DNA from: Azadirachta indica
Lineage: Eukaryota > Streptophyta > Magnoliopsida > Sapindales > Meliaceae
Direction: 5' to 3'
Assembly (NCBI GenBank): GCA_022749755.1
Contig: CM040450.1
Coordinates: forward strand, 6,996,913 to 7,060,912
DNA length: 64,000 nt
Shown here piece by piece: positions 23,885-35,964 of the stretch (within the stretch, counting starts at the first letter, position 1; each line of letters begins with the position of its first letter). The notes beneath the pieces were generated by a model. That model searched no databases, had not been told where the DNA came from, and was given only the letters and a program-made list of their open reading frames with translations. A program made the translations under genes and the position numbers.

Positions 23885-26800
23885 GGAAAAATACCAATTC
23901 TCCCCTAATTTTTGACACTTTTATCACTTATCTTTCTGATATTTCAAAACTACATTTTACCTCTTTCATCAAAATTGGGAAGTTAAATGTTAGTATTTTT
24001 GTTATTTTACATATTTATCCATAACCAAATTAAATTTGTATTGGGTCTAAACAATAATCCAGCCCAACTTAATTTTTTAAAGAATAAAGATAATTGTTTA
24101 TATGCATAAGAGTTTAAACCTTAGACATTAAACTCAAAAGTTTAATTCTTTACTACTAAATTAACTTATCAATTATATATATGCACCATGTTATATATTA
24201 TATATATTACATGGATGATTATATAAATAATAACTCTAAAAACCTAAAACAATAATGAAAACAAAATTTAGTAAAAAAGAAAAAATATTTAAAATTTTTG
24301 TAAAACTAATGCAAAAATTATCAAAAGCAAAGAACTTCTTTTTATTAAGACTATACTTGTTTTTAAATTTTAAATTTTAAACTTTTAAAATAATTATTGA
24401 ATAATATGCTTTTAGATTATAACAATTTACAAATTAATCTTATTCATGATTAGTTTTCGTAACATCTCTAATTTTAAAAAATTTCAGTAGAATTTCTTTA
24501 TAATGTAATATATGCCAAATATGTACTCTTGCAAACTTTAAAATTTTATTCGAAATACTCTCAATAAAATTGAACACCACTATTTCATTTCATTACTTAA
24601 CAAAATATAACCAATTCTAGGGTTTCTAAAACCAAATACAAACATAGAAAACACATTAAAACTATATATTATGAACTCCTATACCATATTACAGATAGTT
24701 CAAAAAGTAGTAATATTCATGTCCTAGAGTATTATTTGTCTTTTACTTACAAAATCTCCAGCGTTGTCTAAACCTAAAAGGTAAGAATGAGTTAATGTCC
24801 AATAGATATTTATATACAAAAGCAGTTTAAAATTTTCAATAAACAACCTTACACATATAAAATACACCTTGATTTCCAACAATGAGTGTAATAGAATATC
24901 GAGTGAAAAATATAAATTTTAATATGCATATAAACGACGCAAAACACATTATTCTGTTATTTAAAAATAATTTTCATTAATTTTTTTTGCGTGCTTTAGG
25001 GCATTATTCCGAAGAAGTACAACCCTAAAAATTGGTTATATATACTTTAGAGGCATTATTTCTAAGAATTGTCATCTCTTAAAAAATAACCTTTAGAGAT
25101 ATTATTTATAAGGATAGTTACTCTAACAGAAACGTACTTGAGGGATGTTATTTTTAGGGATCGTTACCCCAAACACTGGTGTCATATCACAATAATAATC
25201 ATGGCCATTACATTTTTATTTACCAATTCATTTCATATCCATATTTATTTATCACAATAATTTTCATAAATATTCAAAACACAGTATTTAATAAAAATCA
25301 TTCATCTTTAATAACACAACACATGTTGATACTTTCATTGTCTTTAAAAAATAGCATTCATACAAAAGCATTATTAAACCCAATTAAAAAAACAACTAAT
25401 TAATTAAATCAACACGTAATATTATTTAACCTTCAAATCAAATACATACCTAATTACATAAAATTGCATTTAATTTTTAAATTCACAAAACACCAAATTT
25501 CATAAATATTCATTTAATCATAAATAACATAAAACACAAATTTTCATAAAAATTCATCATTTAATTATAATAAAATATTCTACTTTTCAATTTTAAAAAT
25601 AAAATCTATCAATTGCATATAAATATCTACCTAATAAACCCGTGACAATTCTATGTCTCTGATTATTTCTCCTCCTTGTAATCACCTCCTAATATTACTT
25701 TAACAAATAATAATAAATAATGATCCAATAATAATAAATATAATTCAAACTTAGTTATCTAATATATATATATATATATATGTATATATATCTAAACTTA
25801 AACATATATCATCCTAACAATTAAAAATTTTACAACTAAATTGTATATAATAATTTATAAAAAGATTTAAACCAAAATAGCATGAGATCATAATTTCTAA
25901 CTGGTTTTAAGATTTTTTTTTCTTCTTTTCTTTTCTTTTCTTTTCTTCTCCTTTTCTCTCGGTTCTGTCTTTGGTTTCTCAATTTAGTCTAATGCCTTTT
26001 AATAATTAAAAAGGCAAAGATTTTATATACATGATCCCACCGCCTATAACTTCCATCTTTTCCCCACCATTTGGCTTTCTTTTATTAGTCTACATACTCA
26101 AACACAATTAATTAATCTTTGTTTCTTTCATCTCATTGTTGCCACATGTCTCTTCTTCTCTTTCTTTTCCTCTTTCCACCAACTTAAGCAATTGAAGAGG
26201 AGGCATTTTTGGAATCTTAAATTCATACAAATCCCTTAACTCTACATTTTTCATTTTTCGGCTATAATAAAATCTTATTATTCAAAACTTCTATTCTTAT
26301 AAAATATAAACATATTTTTCCATAATTACATAACTTATTTCAAATAATGTACTTATTTTCTAAATGCTATATATACGTGTTTCCCCCTTAATAATGAAAA
26401 AAATCGGGTATTATAGTTTTTATAAAATATTGTGTTCATGCATTATTTTTACAAGAAATTTAGATTTTTTATTTTTATTTGATTTTATTGTAAAAATATT
26501 TTAAAAAATGAAAAAATAAATTTATTGTATTATGAATTTATTTTTTTATTGTTAGTAATTTTTTAATTTGAAATTACTTTTCATTACATATTTTTATTAT
26601 AATTATTTGTTTGAGTTTTTTGCAATTGATATTTATTTAATTATCTATCTCAGATATGCTCACAATAAATAATATGGTGTACATAATTGATAATTACTTT
26701 TGGTTTAGTCTAATGATTAAAATTTGAATTTTTGATATTGAGGTCCAAGGTTTAAGCCCCATAACCACAAATATTTTGTTTTTTTCTTTTTGTAAAATAA

Positions 26801-26980
26801 AGTTAGGCCAAGTTATAGTTTAGGCCCATTTTTGCTTCTAGGGGCAATAAAGTTATTTGTCCTCAAAAAGTGAAATGTTAGTGTCAAAGTTATAACAAGA
26901 AGGGGGTAAAATTTAGTTTTAAAATATCATGGAGATAAGTGGTAAAATTGCCAAAATCATGAAGATCATTGTTAATTTTT
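23885..26980. mobile_element. TIR element (MULE-like) inserted in R1 copy A
   Basis: About 200 bp at the left end (ggaaaaataccaattctccc onward) match the reverse complement of the right end, sharing blocks such as accacttatct and gatattt.aaaact. Candidate 9-bp target duplications are cattttttt (23876-23884) and cattatatt (26981-26989), 7 of 9 alike. R1 copies near 36900 and 51620 lack this element at the corresponding point, which is direct empty-site evidence for insertion. Inside lies a solo LTR (24458-26415). There is no transposase. A related terminal segment recurs near 59400-59720. Confidence 0.65.
24458..26415 (-). repeat. Solo LTR with 5-bp target duplication GTTTT
   Basis: This 1958-bp unit aligns end to end with the LTR at 28726-30933. 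On the plus strand it starts cgtaacatct (other copy tgtaacaccc) and ends tattata (other copy tattaca). It is flanked by identical 5-bp repeats GTTTT at 24453-24457 and 26416-26420, with no primer binding site or internal sequence, so it is a solo LTR left by recombination. It contains about four degenerate copies of a unit like ggcattatttctaaggatcgtca at 25000-25170, a pyrimidine tract at 25912-25965 and a (TA)n run near 25760-25790. The short ORF at 25179-25403 is not credible. Confidence 0.8.
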
Positions 26981-27110
26981 CATTATATTAATTTGGGCCA
27001 AACCTAAATTTATATTTACTTTCCATACCACAACTTATAATTTGAGTTTTAAAGAGTGGCTTGAGCCTACTTGTGTTTTTATACATTACCTAAATGAAAC
27101 GATGTAGTTA
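26981..27110 (+). repeat. R1 dispersed repeat, copy A, right part
   Basis: Continues copy A after the TIR element. ttatattaatttgggccaaa onward matches 51633 onward and about 36910 onward, including the ccacttgtgt...tatacattacct stretch. It confirms that the two halves were once contiguous. Confidence 0.65.
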
Positions 27111-28351
27111 ATCAAAGATATTAATTAAATTTTACTAATTAATTAAATTTTATAAAATAATATTATCAAATCTTAAGTAAAACCTTTAGTATCATAAATT
27201 TTTAAACATATAATAATGTTTTATATTGATAAATCAATTAAAGTTGTCAAATAAGCTAACTCTTATAACCCAAGCTATTTTGTGGGTATATTTGTTGACT
27301 AGTTTTATATAGCAAAAAATAATAATATCTTATTTAGATTAATTGAAAGCTTTTCTATTTTTCTCATTTTCATAATTTTAACTTTAAAATCATATAACCA
27401 TACGAACTTTTGAAAAGTATTAAAAACACATGCTTTGATAAAAAAAAAAAAAGAAGAAATTTTGAGCTTTTAAGTATAAATCATTTATCAATTTAAAAAC
27501 ACATTACAAATAATAAATCACTTAATATATGTGTCTTTAATTCTTCAAGTCTTCTCTTTAGTTTACTTTTAGGGCTTTCAATTTTGCACTTCATATATGC
27601 CTTAATTTTGGATATCCTTTTGATGATCAATTTGATCCTAAAACTTCATGCTAAATGCTACGAATATCACTAAGAATACTACAAGAAAAATTTAGTTAAT
27701 CAAAAATATTAACGTTTGTTATCATCAAAACAGTAGCTTATGAACCTTAGACTTAACAATCTCTCCCTTTTTGATGATGACAAAACAAGATATGAAATAA
27801 TCACAGTTAATGTCTTATTTAAATGAAAAATATTTTATTTCAATTAACTTTTTTTAAAGTAATTTATTCTATTACGTATAAAAGTTGTTTTTAATTTTTT
27901 AAATAAAATAATAATATGAGTTATTAAATTTTATTTGTATACAACTAAAGTTTTAAGAAATACATATATATCATTGAAAGTTATATAATTGTGAAAATTT
28001 AATTGATATAATTGTAATATTATAAAAATAAATATTTATTATTAAAAAGTATAAGGTTTGCACAATATTTTTTAACAGATTCCAAACGGCTTTTTATCAG
28101 GCATATATTCATTTCTAAAACTTGAGAGCGGTATTTGTGTACTTCATCAAACTATAGATTCTTTTTTTCAAATTTTAAGAGGTATGTGTCGATGGTTTGT
28201 GAATATTATTATTGTGTCAACGACTCCTACTTAATATTCATATAATTTTAACATTTGTTTCTACAAACTCCACATGTGATCAGAAGTATTTTCAAACTTT
28301 AATGGTAAGTTAATATAGTTGTAAATAATATTAATGCCAATGTTTGCAATT
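27111..28351. other. AT-rich region without genes
   Basis: No recognisable ORF. Near 28115-28200 two copies of an aggtatgtgtc-like motif resemble the ends of the MULE-like elements at 1255-4322, so this may be a decayed terminal segment. Confidence 0.4.
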
Positions 28352-28725
28352 AATACATTTGAGTTATTATTAAATACCTCCTCTAAGGTTTAACATAATA
28401 TCACTTGGAAAACATATGTCTAATAACTACCACTAACCTCTTTTATCGTTATCCCACTATTAAGGCTATCTAACAAAAATTATTGCAATTACAAATTTGT
28501 CCATAACAACTAAAATTAAGGAAAAAATGACAAAGAAACCAAAAAATTGAAAACTGACATATATTTTTAGGTTTTAAATCTTTGTAAAAGAACATAGATT
28601 GTTATCAATTATAACACCCTGAATCAGACAGTCACAAAAGTGACTCCAAGCTAAGGTGCTACAAAAATTTTCAAGCTTTCAAAATAAAATACTACCTCAA
28701 AGAAATAATGCTCTAATACCAAGTT

Positions 28726-30933
28726 TGTAACACCCATAATTCTGTAATCAAAATTTTGGTAGAATTTTCTCTATTAGGGGTGGAGCACCTATAGGGCTTG
28801 AGAGGTCTTAATCCCCTCAGACCCACAAATTTTTAAAATTTTTTTATTATAATATTTATATTTTAGACATATTTCTTAGATTTATAAACAATTTTGTCCC
28901 TATATTTGAAAAGTTGTCAATTTACCCCTTAATTTATTTAAGAATGTTACTTGACTAACTTTACCTTTTAACCATTGGCTTGCCCAGTTATTTAGTTTTG
29001 GTTTTGGCCCTGTTCTTTACAATATAAACACATACCAAATATACATTACTTCAAATTTTAAAATTTTATTCTAAATACTCTCAATAAAATTCAACACCAA
29101 CTACTTCATCTAATTTTTCAATAAAATAATACCAACATTAAAATCTATGACACTCAAATACTAACTACACAATTATATTATAATAATACAATACAATATA
29201 TATTTACACAATTGTAATCATACTACTCCAAATATCTATTTACTGTCAGAGGTTCCAAAGTAAAAAAATCATCTTCTTGGAGAATCACCTGTCTATTAAA
29301 TAGCTTGTTTTTAGCATTATCTAAAATCTGAAAAGTAAAAGTGAGTTCATGCCTAGTATATTTATATACAAAGACAATTTTAATAAAAATTTAAAATAAA
29401 CAATTTTCATATAAAATATTTTTCGATTCCCAACATTCATAAAATATAATAAACATTTATTTCTTTATTTTATCCAAGTTCAATTTGTTAACTCTATGTA
29501 TAGTATTATGGCATTATTTTTAGGGACCACCGCCCATAAGTGGCCATACATGTTTTTAAGGCGTTATTTTCAAGGATCGTCATTCATAACTAAACATATT
29601 TTTGAGTCACTATTTCCAAGGACCATCGTCCATAATCAGATATACTTTTAGGGCACTATTCCTAAAGATTGTCACTAAAATTTCATCTTTATGGGCATTC
29701 ACCGTAGGACTAAAATCACATCCAAAGTAACCTATGTTGCCATCAACTATGGCCATCACATTTTCATTTATCAATTCATTTCATGTCCATATTTATATTA
29801 TCATAAACATTTTCATAAAAATCATTCATTTATAAAAACATAGAAACAAGACATTTTCACAAAAATCACCAATTTATAGAAACACAACAAGTGTTGACAT
29901 ATATTTCTTACTATATTTGTAAAGATAATATTCATCTGAAAGTTTTTATATAAATTTGGTTCAGAAACAATTGACTAGATCAGCAAGTGAAAATTCAGGA
30001 ATTTCATAAATATTCATAAAAAATTTAAATGTAATAAAACATCCTACTTTTAGTTTTAAAACTGAAATCCGTAAATGCATATAAATACCTACGTGAATAC
30101 TATATGTCAATCTCTAAACTTCTATTAATTTATCCTGTACCTTCAAATTATTCCCTAATATCAATTTTACAATAATAATAAATAATATCCACAACTTAAT
30201 TATCTAAATATATACATATATATACACATATAAAAAATTAAACATATATCATCCTACCAGTTAAAATTCTACAATTAAATTATATACAATAATTTACTAA
30301 AATATTTAGAACCAAAATATCATAGGATCATAAATTCCAACTAGATTTAGGAAATTCTTTTTTTTTTCCCTTCTTTTCTTTTCTCTTTTTCTCCTTCTCC
30401 TTTCTTCCTTTCTCTTTCTTCCTTCTTTTCTCTTTTCTCTTTTCTCGGCTGACTTTCATTTCAAAGTTTGTTTTAATGCTTTTAATAAGCAAAAGACAAA
30501 AATTATATATATATATACACACGCACACATATACAAACACACACATGATTCCACCACCTTCAAGCTTTTATTTTCTTCCACCACTTGGTTGCCTTTTATA
30601 TGTCTAACATTCAAGCAAATTAATTTCTCTTTCCTTCTTCCTTCTCTTTCAGCTTGTCTCTTTGTTTTTTTTTTTTTCCTTTTTCCTTTTCACCCACGTA
30701 AGTAAAATGAGGGAAAAAACACTTTGGATTCTTAACTTCACTCAAACCATTTTAACTCTACATTTTCATTTTTTACCCGTAATAAAATTTTATTAGCTAA
30801 AAATTCTACTCTTATAAAAATATAAACATGATCATACATAATCAAATAATCTATTACAAAAATAATTATACTTATCTTCTAAATTATATGTGCTTGTATG
30901 TGTTTTGATTAACAATAAAATTATGTTATTACA
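28726..30933 (-). repeat. LTR with adjacent primer binding site (truncated LTR retrotransposon)
   Basis: Same family as the solo LTR at 24458-26415 and in the same orientation. Read on the minus strand it begins TGTAATAACAT and ends GGGTGTTACA. Four bases later comes TGGTATTAGAGC (plus coordinates 28710-28721), a one-mismatch initiator-tRNA-Met primer binding site. This marks it as a 5' LTR of a minus-strand element. Only about 100 bp of internal sequence remains (about 28610-28709). It contains a 238-bp MITE. Without that insertion its length is about 1960 bp, equal to the solo copy. A pyrimidine tract (30358-30446) and a TA/CA microsatellite (30505-30545) lie inside. The lysine-rich ORF at 30328-30546 is a product of that tract. 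Confidence 0.8.
28775..29012. mobile_element. hAT-like MITE inside the LTR
   Basis: Starts TAGGGGTGGAGCACC and ends GGTTTTGGCCCTG, imperfect inverted ends. Flanked by ttctctat (28767-28774) and ttctttac (29013-29020), 6 of 8 alike. The solo LTR at 24458-26415 lacks this segment and reads tttctttataatg across the junction, so the insertion is supported by an empty site. Confidence 0.72.
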
Positions 30934-31123
30934 TCAATTCCCTCCCCTCTCAATATCATCACAGTAGCACTTTAAAAAATGACCGTTGGCACAATCTACA
31001 TGTATTGTATCACAATAGTTATAATCAAAGTGGCCATAAAATGCCTAGCTCTTAGTTCTAAAGCACACACAACATACTCATATTACATACAGCTTTTGTT
31101 TTTCATCTTACTAAGTATAAACA

Positions 31124-31522
31124 ATGTCTTCATATAATGGATGTACCAACATCAATGGAGATATCATCAAGACAAAGAACAAAGTATGCATTTATGGAGA
31201 GAAGGTTAGCATAAGAGTTTCAAAGGCAACAAAAAATCTAAACAATGTCTACTTTGATTGTCAATGTAGAAAGTGTAAGTTCTTTGAATGGTGGGCACCA
31301 ATAAATAACAAATACATTCCTAAGTATGTAGAAAATATGAATGATGTTATGCCTTGGAATGATATGGTAAACAATTTGAAGATGATTGTCAATACTATGC
31401 AAAATCTTTTGCAAGATAAGAGGAAGATGCATGCTAGTATACAGTTCTTGGTGAATATGAATATCCTATTGTTTTGTATCTTAATGTGCAACCTGATAAT
31501 AAGCTTTTTCTTTAGCAAATAA
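31124..31522 (+). CDS. Small GRF-type zinc-finger protein with C-terminal membrane segment
   Basis: Intact ORF of 132 residues inside the MULE, convergent with the transposase. Residues 22-57 follow the GRF zinc-ribbon pattern: C22, G25, S33, T36, N38, Y43, C46, then C51-KFFEW. The second Cys of the usual CxC pair is Tyr at position 24, so metal binding may be impaired. Residues about 80-105 are polar and could form a short helix. Residues about 107-130 are hydrophobic (NILLFCILMCNLIISFFF), giving a single membrane segment. GRF fingers bind single-stranded DNA in other proteins (family knowledge); the role of small plant GRF/TM proteins is unknown to me. It is unlike the neighbouring transposase in having no stops. 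Confidence 0.6.
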   Translation: MSSYNGCTNINGDIIKTKNKVCIYGEKVSIRVSKATKNLNNVYFDCQCRKCKFFEWWAPINNKYIPKYVENMNDVMPWNDMVNNLKMIVNTMQNLLQDKRKMHASIQFLVNMNILLFCILMCNLIISFFFSK

Positions 31523-32289
31523 ACTATTGATGTAATGTGGTCAATCTATGCAATGAAGAAATTTATAATGTTTTTGATACATGCATGATGCATAAGGCTA
31601 TTAAAGACATATCTCACAAAAATCTCAAAAGTAGTATATATATATTACATAACATTTGTTAAGCAACAATCCAAAAAATGTACAGATGAATTGAATCAAG
31701 TGTATATGGCCATGTAATCTATTTCAAAGTTTAATATAATCATCCAAAATAACAACCAATTGATACTACGCAAAAGCTAACCATAAGTCTATGATAAAAG
31801 ATTCTAGAAACAAAATCAAACACACACATTGGATCTAATTCCATGTTTGCAATCTACCTATACTATCTGGTATTTATTTCTTTAGTAATAAATTGTTGCT
31901 ATACATCATTAATCTAAAAAATCAAAAAATCAAAGTAGCTTTTGCAAGTTTTATCCCTATGTAGCTTGAGTAGAATCCCCTGGTTATATAATAATATACA
32001 TTAGCGTAGAAAATTGCATTATTAAGGACTGCAACCTAGTTATAAGTTTTAAAATTACCTATACTTAGTATTTGAGATGCTGTGTTTGAGAGATAGTATC
32101 ATACGCTTGGCTAGTAGATGCTTCACTTTTATAAGTTACTTGTGGTTTGCTATTGGATGCTTCACCTTGGTATAGCTACCTCGATACACAAAAATAGTTT
32201 TTATTGGTATAATATTAAAAAATAATACATGATTTTAATTGATAAATATGAAATCCTAAATAAAACCAAAACATATAAATATAGAATCC

Positions 32290-34640
32290 AAGATAGAAGG
32301 CAAAGCACTACTTATGCATTAGCCTTCTATGATTTGCTCCTGAGCACTTGAGATTAGGTTCTTCTTTATGCCCCAACTTTCGCAGTAACCATACCTGAAG
32401 CTGATGCTTCTTTTACCTATTGTTGATTCACCTATCTCTCTCTTTTGCTTAATCTTGGTCTACCAATCTTTTTCTTCACAATTGGTGGTTGGAATGTTTC
32501 CATATTTTTAACTTCAGTCCATGAAAGTTCATCTTGCATTTGCTTGATTGCTGATACATATGTCATGCAATATGCATTTTGAGTCAGTGATTGATCAATG
32601 TAGTCAACAACATTGGCTTTGAGATGATTGATGCACTTTAGTGCATGCCTGCAAGGTCACTGATTGATTTGCCATGCACTACAACCATAAGTTTTGCATA
32701 TAAGCTTGACAACATAGTGCCTAAAACCATCAAGTACCTCAAGTTCTTGCTTTAAACCATCTATAATGTTGAGACACCTGCTAATTCTTTGTTCATCATA
32801 TAGTTTTTTCTTGATAACAGATGGGATATTAGAAGGAAATGTAATTCCTTTCTTGAACCTCTTATTCCGTTTCTTCATAAGCTGCAATCTGATCTCCTCC
32901 GACATGGTTAAGATAAGTAATCTCCTAAATTTGTTTTATTCAATTGTCGAATGAATCAACACTGTTGTTGGTGTTATGGTCGCAGTTAATTGTTAGATCA
33001 AAAGCTTGCTTAGACCAATGATTTGGAAAAATCTTCATCAACCAGTCATGAGCTTACTTATTGTAGGGCTTCAATTCATCTATTGCAATCTTAAAATCTA
33101 TTTCATTGCAAGTATTTGCAACTTTTTCAACAAAATACCTAGAAACTTGGGCTTGAAGTTGGCATATATATGCTTAATCAAAATCTATTTGAGGTATCAG
33201 GAAAATGGTCTATCATTGCTTGCAAGACTCATTTTCACCTATCTAAAATAAAAAAAACTACGCTAAACCATTTGCACAATTAATTTGTTAATACAAATTC
33301 TTTGTAAACCAGCCCTAGTTACTGTAATTTTCTCCTTGAAAAATGTCTAAAGCCACTGGATATATACCATTGTTCGCATCAATAGATATGGATGTTAACA
33401 TGGCATTTTCATAAGCTCTTTTTTAATATGTTCCATCTAAACCAATAAAAGGCTTATAACCACTCATATACCATACTCTTTCGGCTTCAAAGCATAGAAA
33501 AAATCTCTTAAAATATGGTTTTTTTAATTGGAACAGGTTTAACAATCTTAATAAGGGCCACAAAACCTGGATTAAAATTTAAAATCATGTTGCCATAACT
33601 ATACAATTTTGAGTAGTTGAGATCATGGCTCTTACCTACAAAGTTTAGGGCTTTTATACCACCTTGATACAACCTAATATTAGGACATTCAACCTTATAC
33701 TTCGTCCTAAGCTCTTCTGTAATGACCGCAACTAGAATGTTAGGTGTTGCTATAACCATTGCCATAAACTTCTCAATAATCCATCTAGATGTGGCTTCAA
33801 TAACATTAGCTAACCTACCATATATGTGTGTGAGATTGTATAACTTTATTTGGAATGCCAAAGCACCAAGGATGGATGATGCATGCACCCTCTAAGGACA
33901 AGCCATCCCTTCACAAATAAAAGAAACCTTTACGTTCTCATTTTTAACTCTAACCAAGTTAAAACCCTCTAGTGATTCACATCAGCAAAAACAACCCCTC
34001 TAGCCAACTTAATCTTTTCCTTCATTGCCTAACATTGAGCATTTTCCATAATCATTTGAGTGTACCTAGCAACTGCATCATTTTCATTTTCACTATCACT
34101 AGTAGTAACACTATCATTGCTACCATTTAACATTTGACCACTGTCTATCACTCTTACATAAAACCTTACTAGAATCACCCTCAACAACCTCAATGGAAGC
34201 CTAACTATATTCATTGACTAACCTACCAATATCCCTTCTATTTGACTCACCAACAAAACATTTACTTGACCCATCATCAACCCCTTTACCTAACCCACCA
34301 TTAGGCTTTTTTAAGTTAACATTAAAGTTAAAAATTCCTTAAACTAAACTTTTCCCAGCAATAGGTGAATTTGCTTGCCCCACCTCAGATTAATTGCATA
34401 ATCACAGCCAACTACTAAGTCATCTTCATCAGCTTCCCCACCCACCATTCGTACTATTTTAACTTTAACTTTCTCCTAACTCATCATACTACTTAAACAT
34501 ATCATCCAATTGCCTTGCATTCCTTATCTCTCTCTTCTCATTCCATCCTAGATGCACTATACTTACCGCACACTCCTGCCCTAGTTTTAAACATATATCA
34601 GCCGAAATGTCTTTAACTCTACTAATCAAATGCTTTAAGC
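32290..34640 (-). pseudogene. MuDR-type MULE transposase, broken
   Basis: MULE transposases cut and reinsert elements with long TIRs. Reading 5' to 3' on the minus strand I see a MuDR-like DNA-binding region (RVHASSILG, then ATSRWIIEKF) at 33888-33770. Next come LRTKYKVECPNIRLYQG and a degenerate NPG motif (FNPGFVALIKIV). The DDE-domain start is near 33480-33310 (YKPFIGLDGTY, SIDANNGIYPVAL). A degenerate SWIM finger is at 32740-32657 (YVVKLICKTYGCSAWQ). Near 32450 is a basic GRPRL-like tail. The region 34640-33900 resembles the acidic N-terminal part. Stops and frameshifts occur throughout, so it is inactive. It lies centrally in the element at 28361-35805. Confidence 0.8.
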
Positions 34641-35964
34641 CAAAATGTTTACTGTTTAGTATCAATATATCTTAAATCTAAATCAGTCCCACATATGTTG
34701 ACAACAACTCGAAATATGGACATGTTTTTAATCTGGCATTTATTTTGTAAATATACATTACCATTACTTTAAAAGCATAAATACATAAAACCATTATAAA
34801 TAAGTAACAATACAAATTCACACCATCACATATAACCATATACTAAACCATCGATTTTTAATATGAACTTCACATTTTTTCAGTGCTATTCCACTGATAA
34901 CATCCGTGATATACAGAATAGAAAAACCAATATTAAAAAGACTATCCATCATTTCAACACTTTAACCACCATAAAACATAAAAGGCTAACATTAAAAAAA
35001 CCTAGCATGTGTATTCAAAACAAACAACCATTACAGTATAGATTATTTTTTATTCTAAGGTCGATTAAAGTATGCATGTTATTTCTTTTCCTGATTTTAA
35101 CACAGTAACATTCATAAAATGTAAAAACCAAGTATGCATATTTTTTTTTGGTTTTTCCTAATTTCAACACATTAACCTTCATAAAACATAAAAACCAACC
35201 ATTAATCTTTCCCTTATAGCAAATGCAAAAACTGAACACATGCATCATTCAAAACAAACATTGATTTACCATGGTGGTATTTTGTTCTATACTTAATTAA
35301 AGCATGCATGTTATTATTGATCCATGATTTAGTTTAATATGAAAAAAAAATATAAAAAAAAGCTTATTTGCACTTGGGTTTGTAGCTTTCTTTTTCATTT
35401 AATAAAAAAAAACCCACACAAAATGCACACAAACTTCCTATACACGCCTCTGCTTCATTGGTACAAAATGGGAGTAGCTTCGTAGATCTCTTTTATAACA
35501 TGCAATGGTTTCTATTTCCTCATGACTTGATGGTTCTGAAATTAGATCACAGTTAGAGCTTTAGAGATGACGTTTTTTTCCTTTATTTCGTGAAAAGAGG
35601 GTACAAGTGATACTATAAAATAGTTAGATATTTTAGTTAAAATTAAATTTAAAATAAGTATACGTTGAACTTACGTTTTACTCTTCACTATGTTAAACTA
35701 CGTTAATGATGGGATAACAGTAGGCGAGGTTAATGACAAATTTTGGATAGATGTTTTCCAAATGATATTATGTTAAGCCTAAGAGGAGGTTTGTGATAAT
35801 AACTCATTACATTCATATTATTTTGGCTTAAACTTTAATTGCATCTCATGTCTTGTTGAAATTAAAATTTTATTTACAAAAACAAGTGTTGTAGTGGAAT
35901 TTCTTAAGTTACATGTTGAATCTTTGATTGATTAAATGCTTGAATAGGCCCAGAATGTGCCAGT

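Larger units (their letters stand above)
28361..35805 (-). mobile_element. Mutator-like element (MULE) with transposase remnant and GRF ORF
   Basis: The left end (28361 to about 28470, GAGTTATTATTAAATACCTCC...) matches the reverse complement of the right end (35805 down to about 35695), including taacataatatca.ttggaaaacat and gttatccca. Flanking 9-mers aatacattt (28352-28360) and attacattc (35806-35814) agree at 7 of 9. The 7.4-kb interior holds a MuDR-type transposase pseudogene on the minus strand, an intact GRF-type ORF on the plus strand and an LTR fragment. Size, TIR type, target-duplication length and transposase class all agree with a once autonomous MULE. Confidence 0.78.

Noticed and set aside
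25179..25403. 74-codon ORF
   Set aside because: Lies inside a solo LTR, low complexity, not shared with the other LTR copy.
30328..30546. Lysine/glutamate-rich minus-strand ORF
   Set aside because: Translation of a pyrimidine tract and microsatellite within an LTR, not a gene.
31261..31518. 85-codon minus-strand ORF
   Set aside because: Antisense of the GRF-type ORF, which has a recognisable domain pattern.
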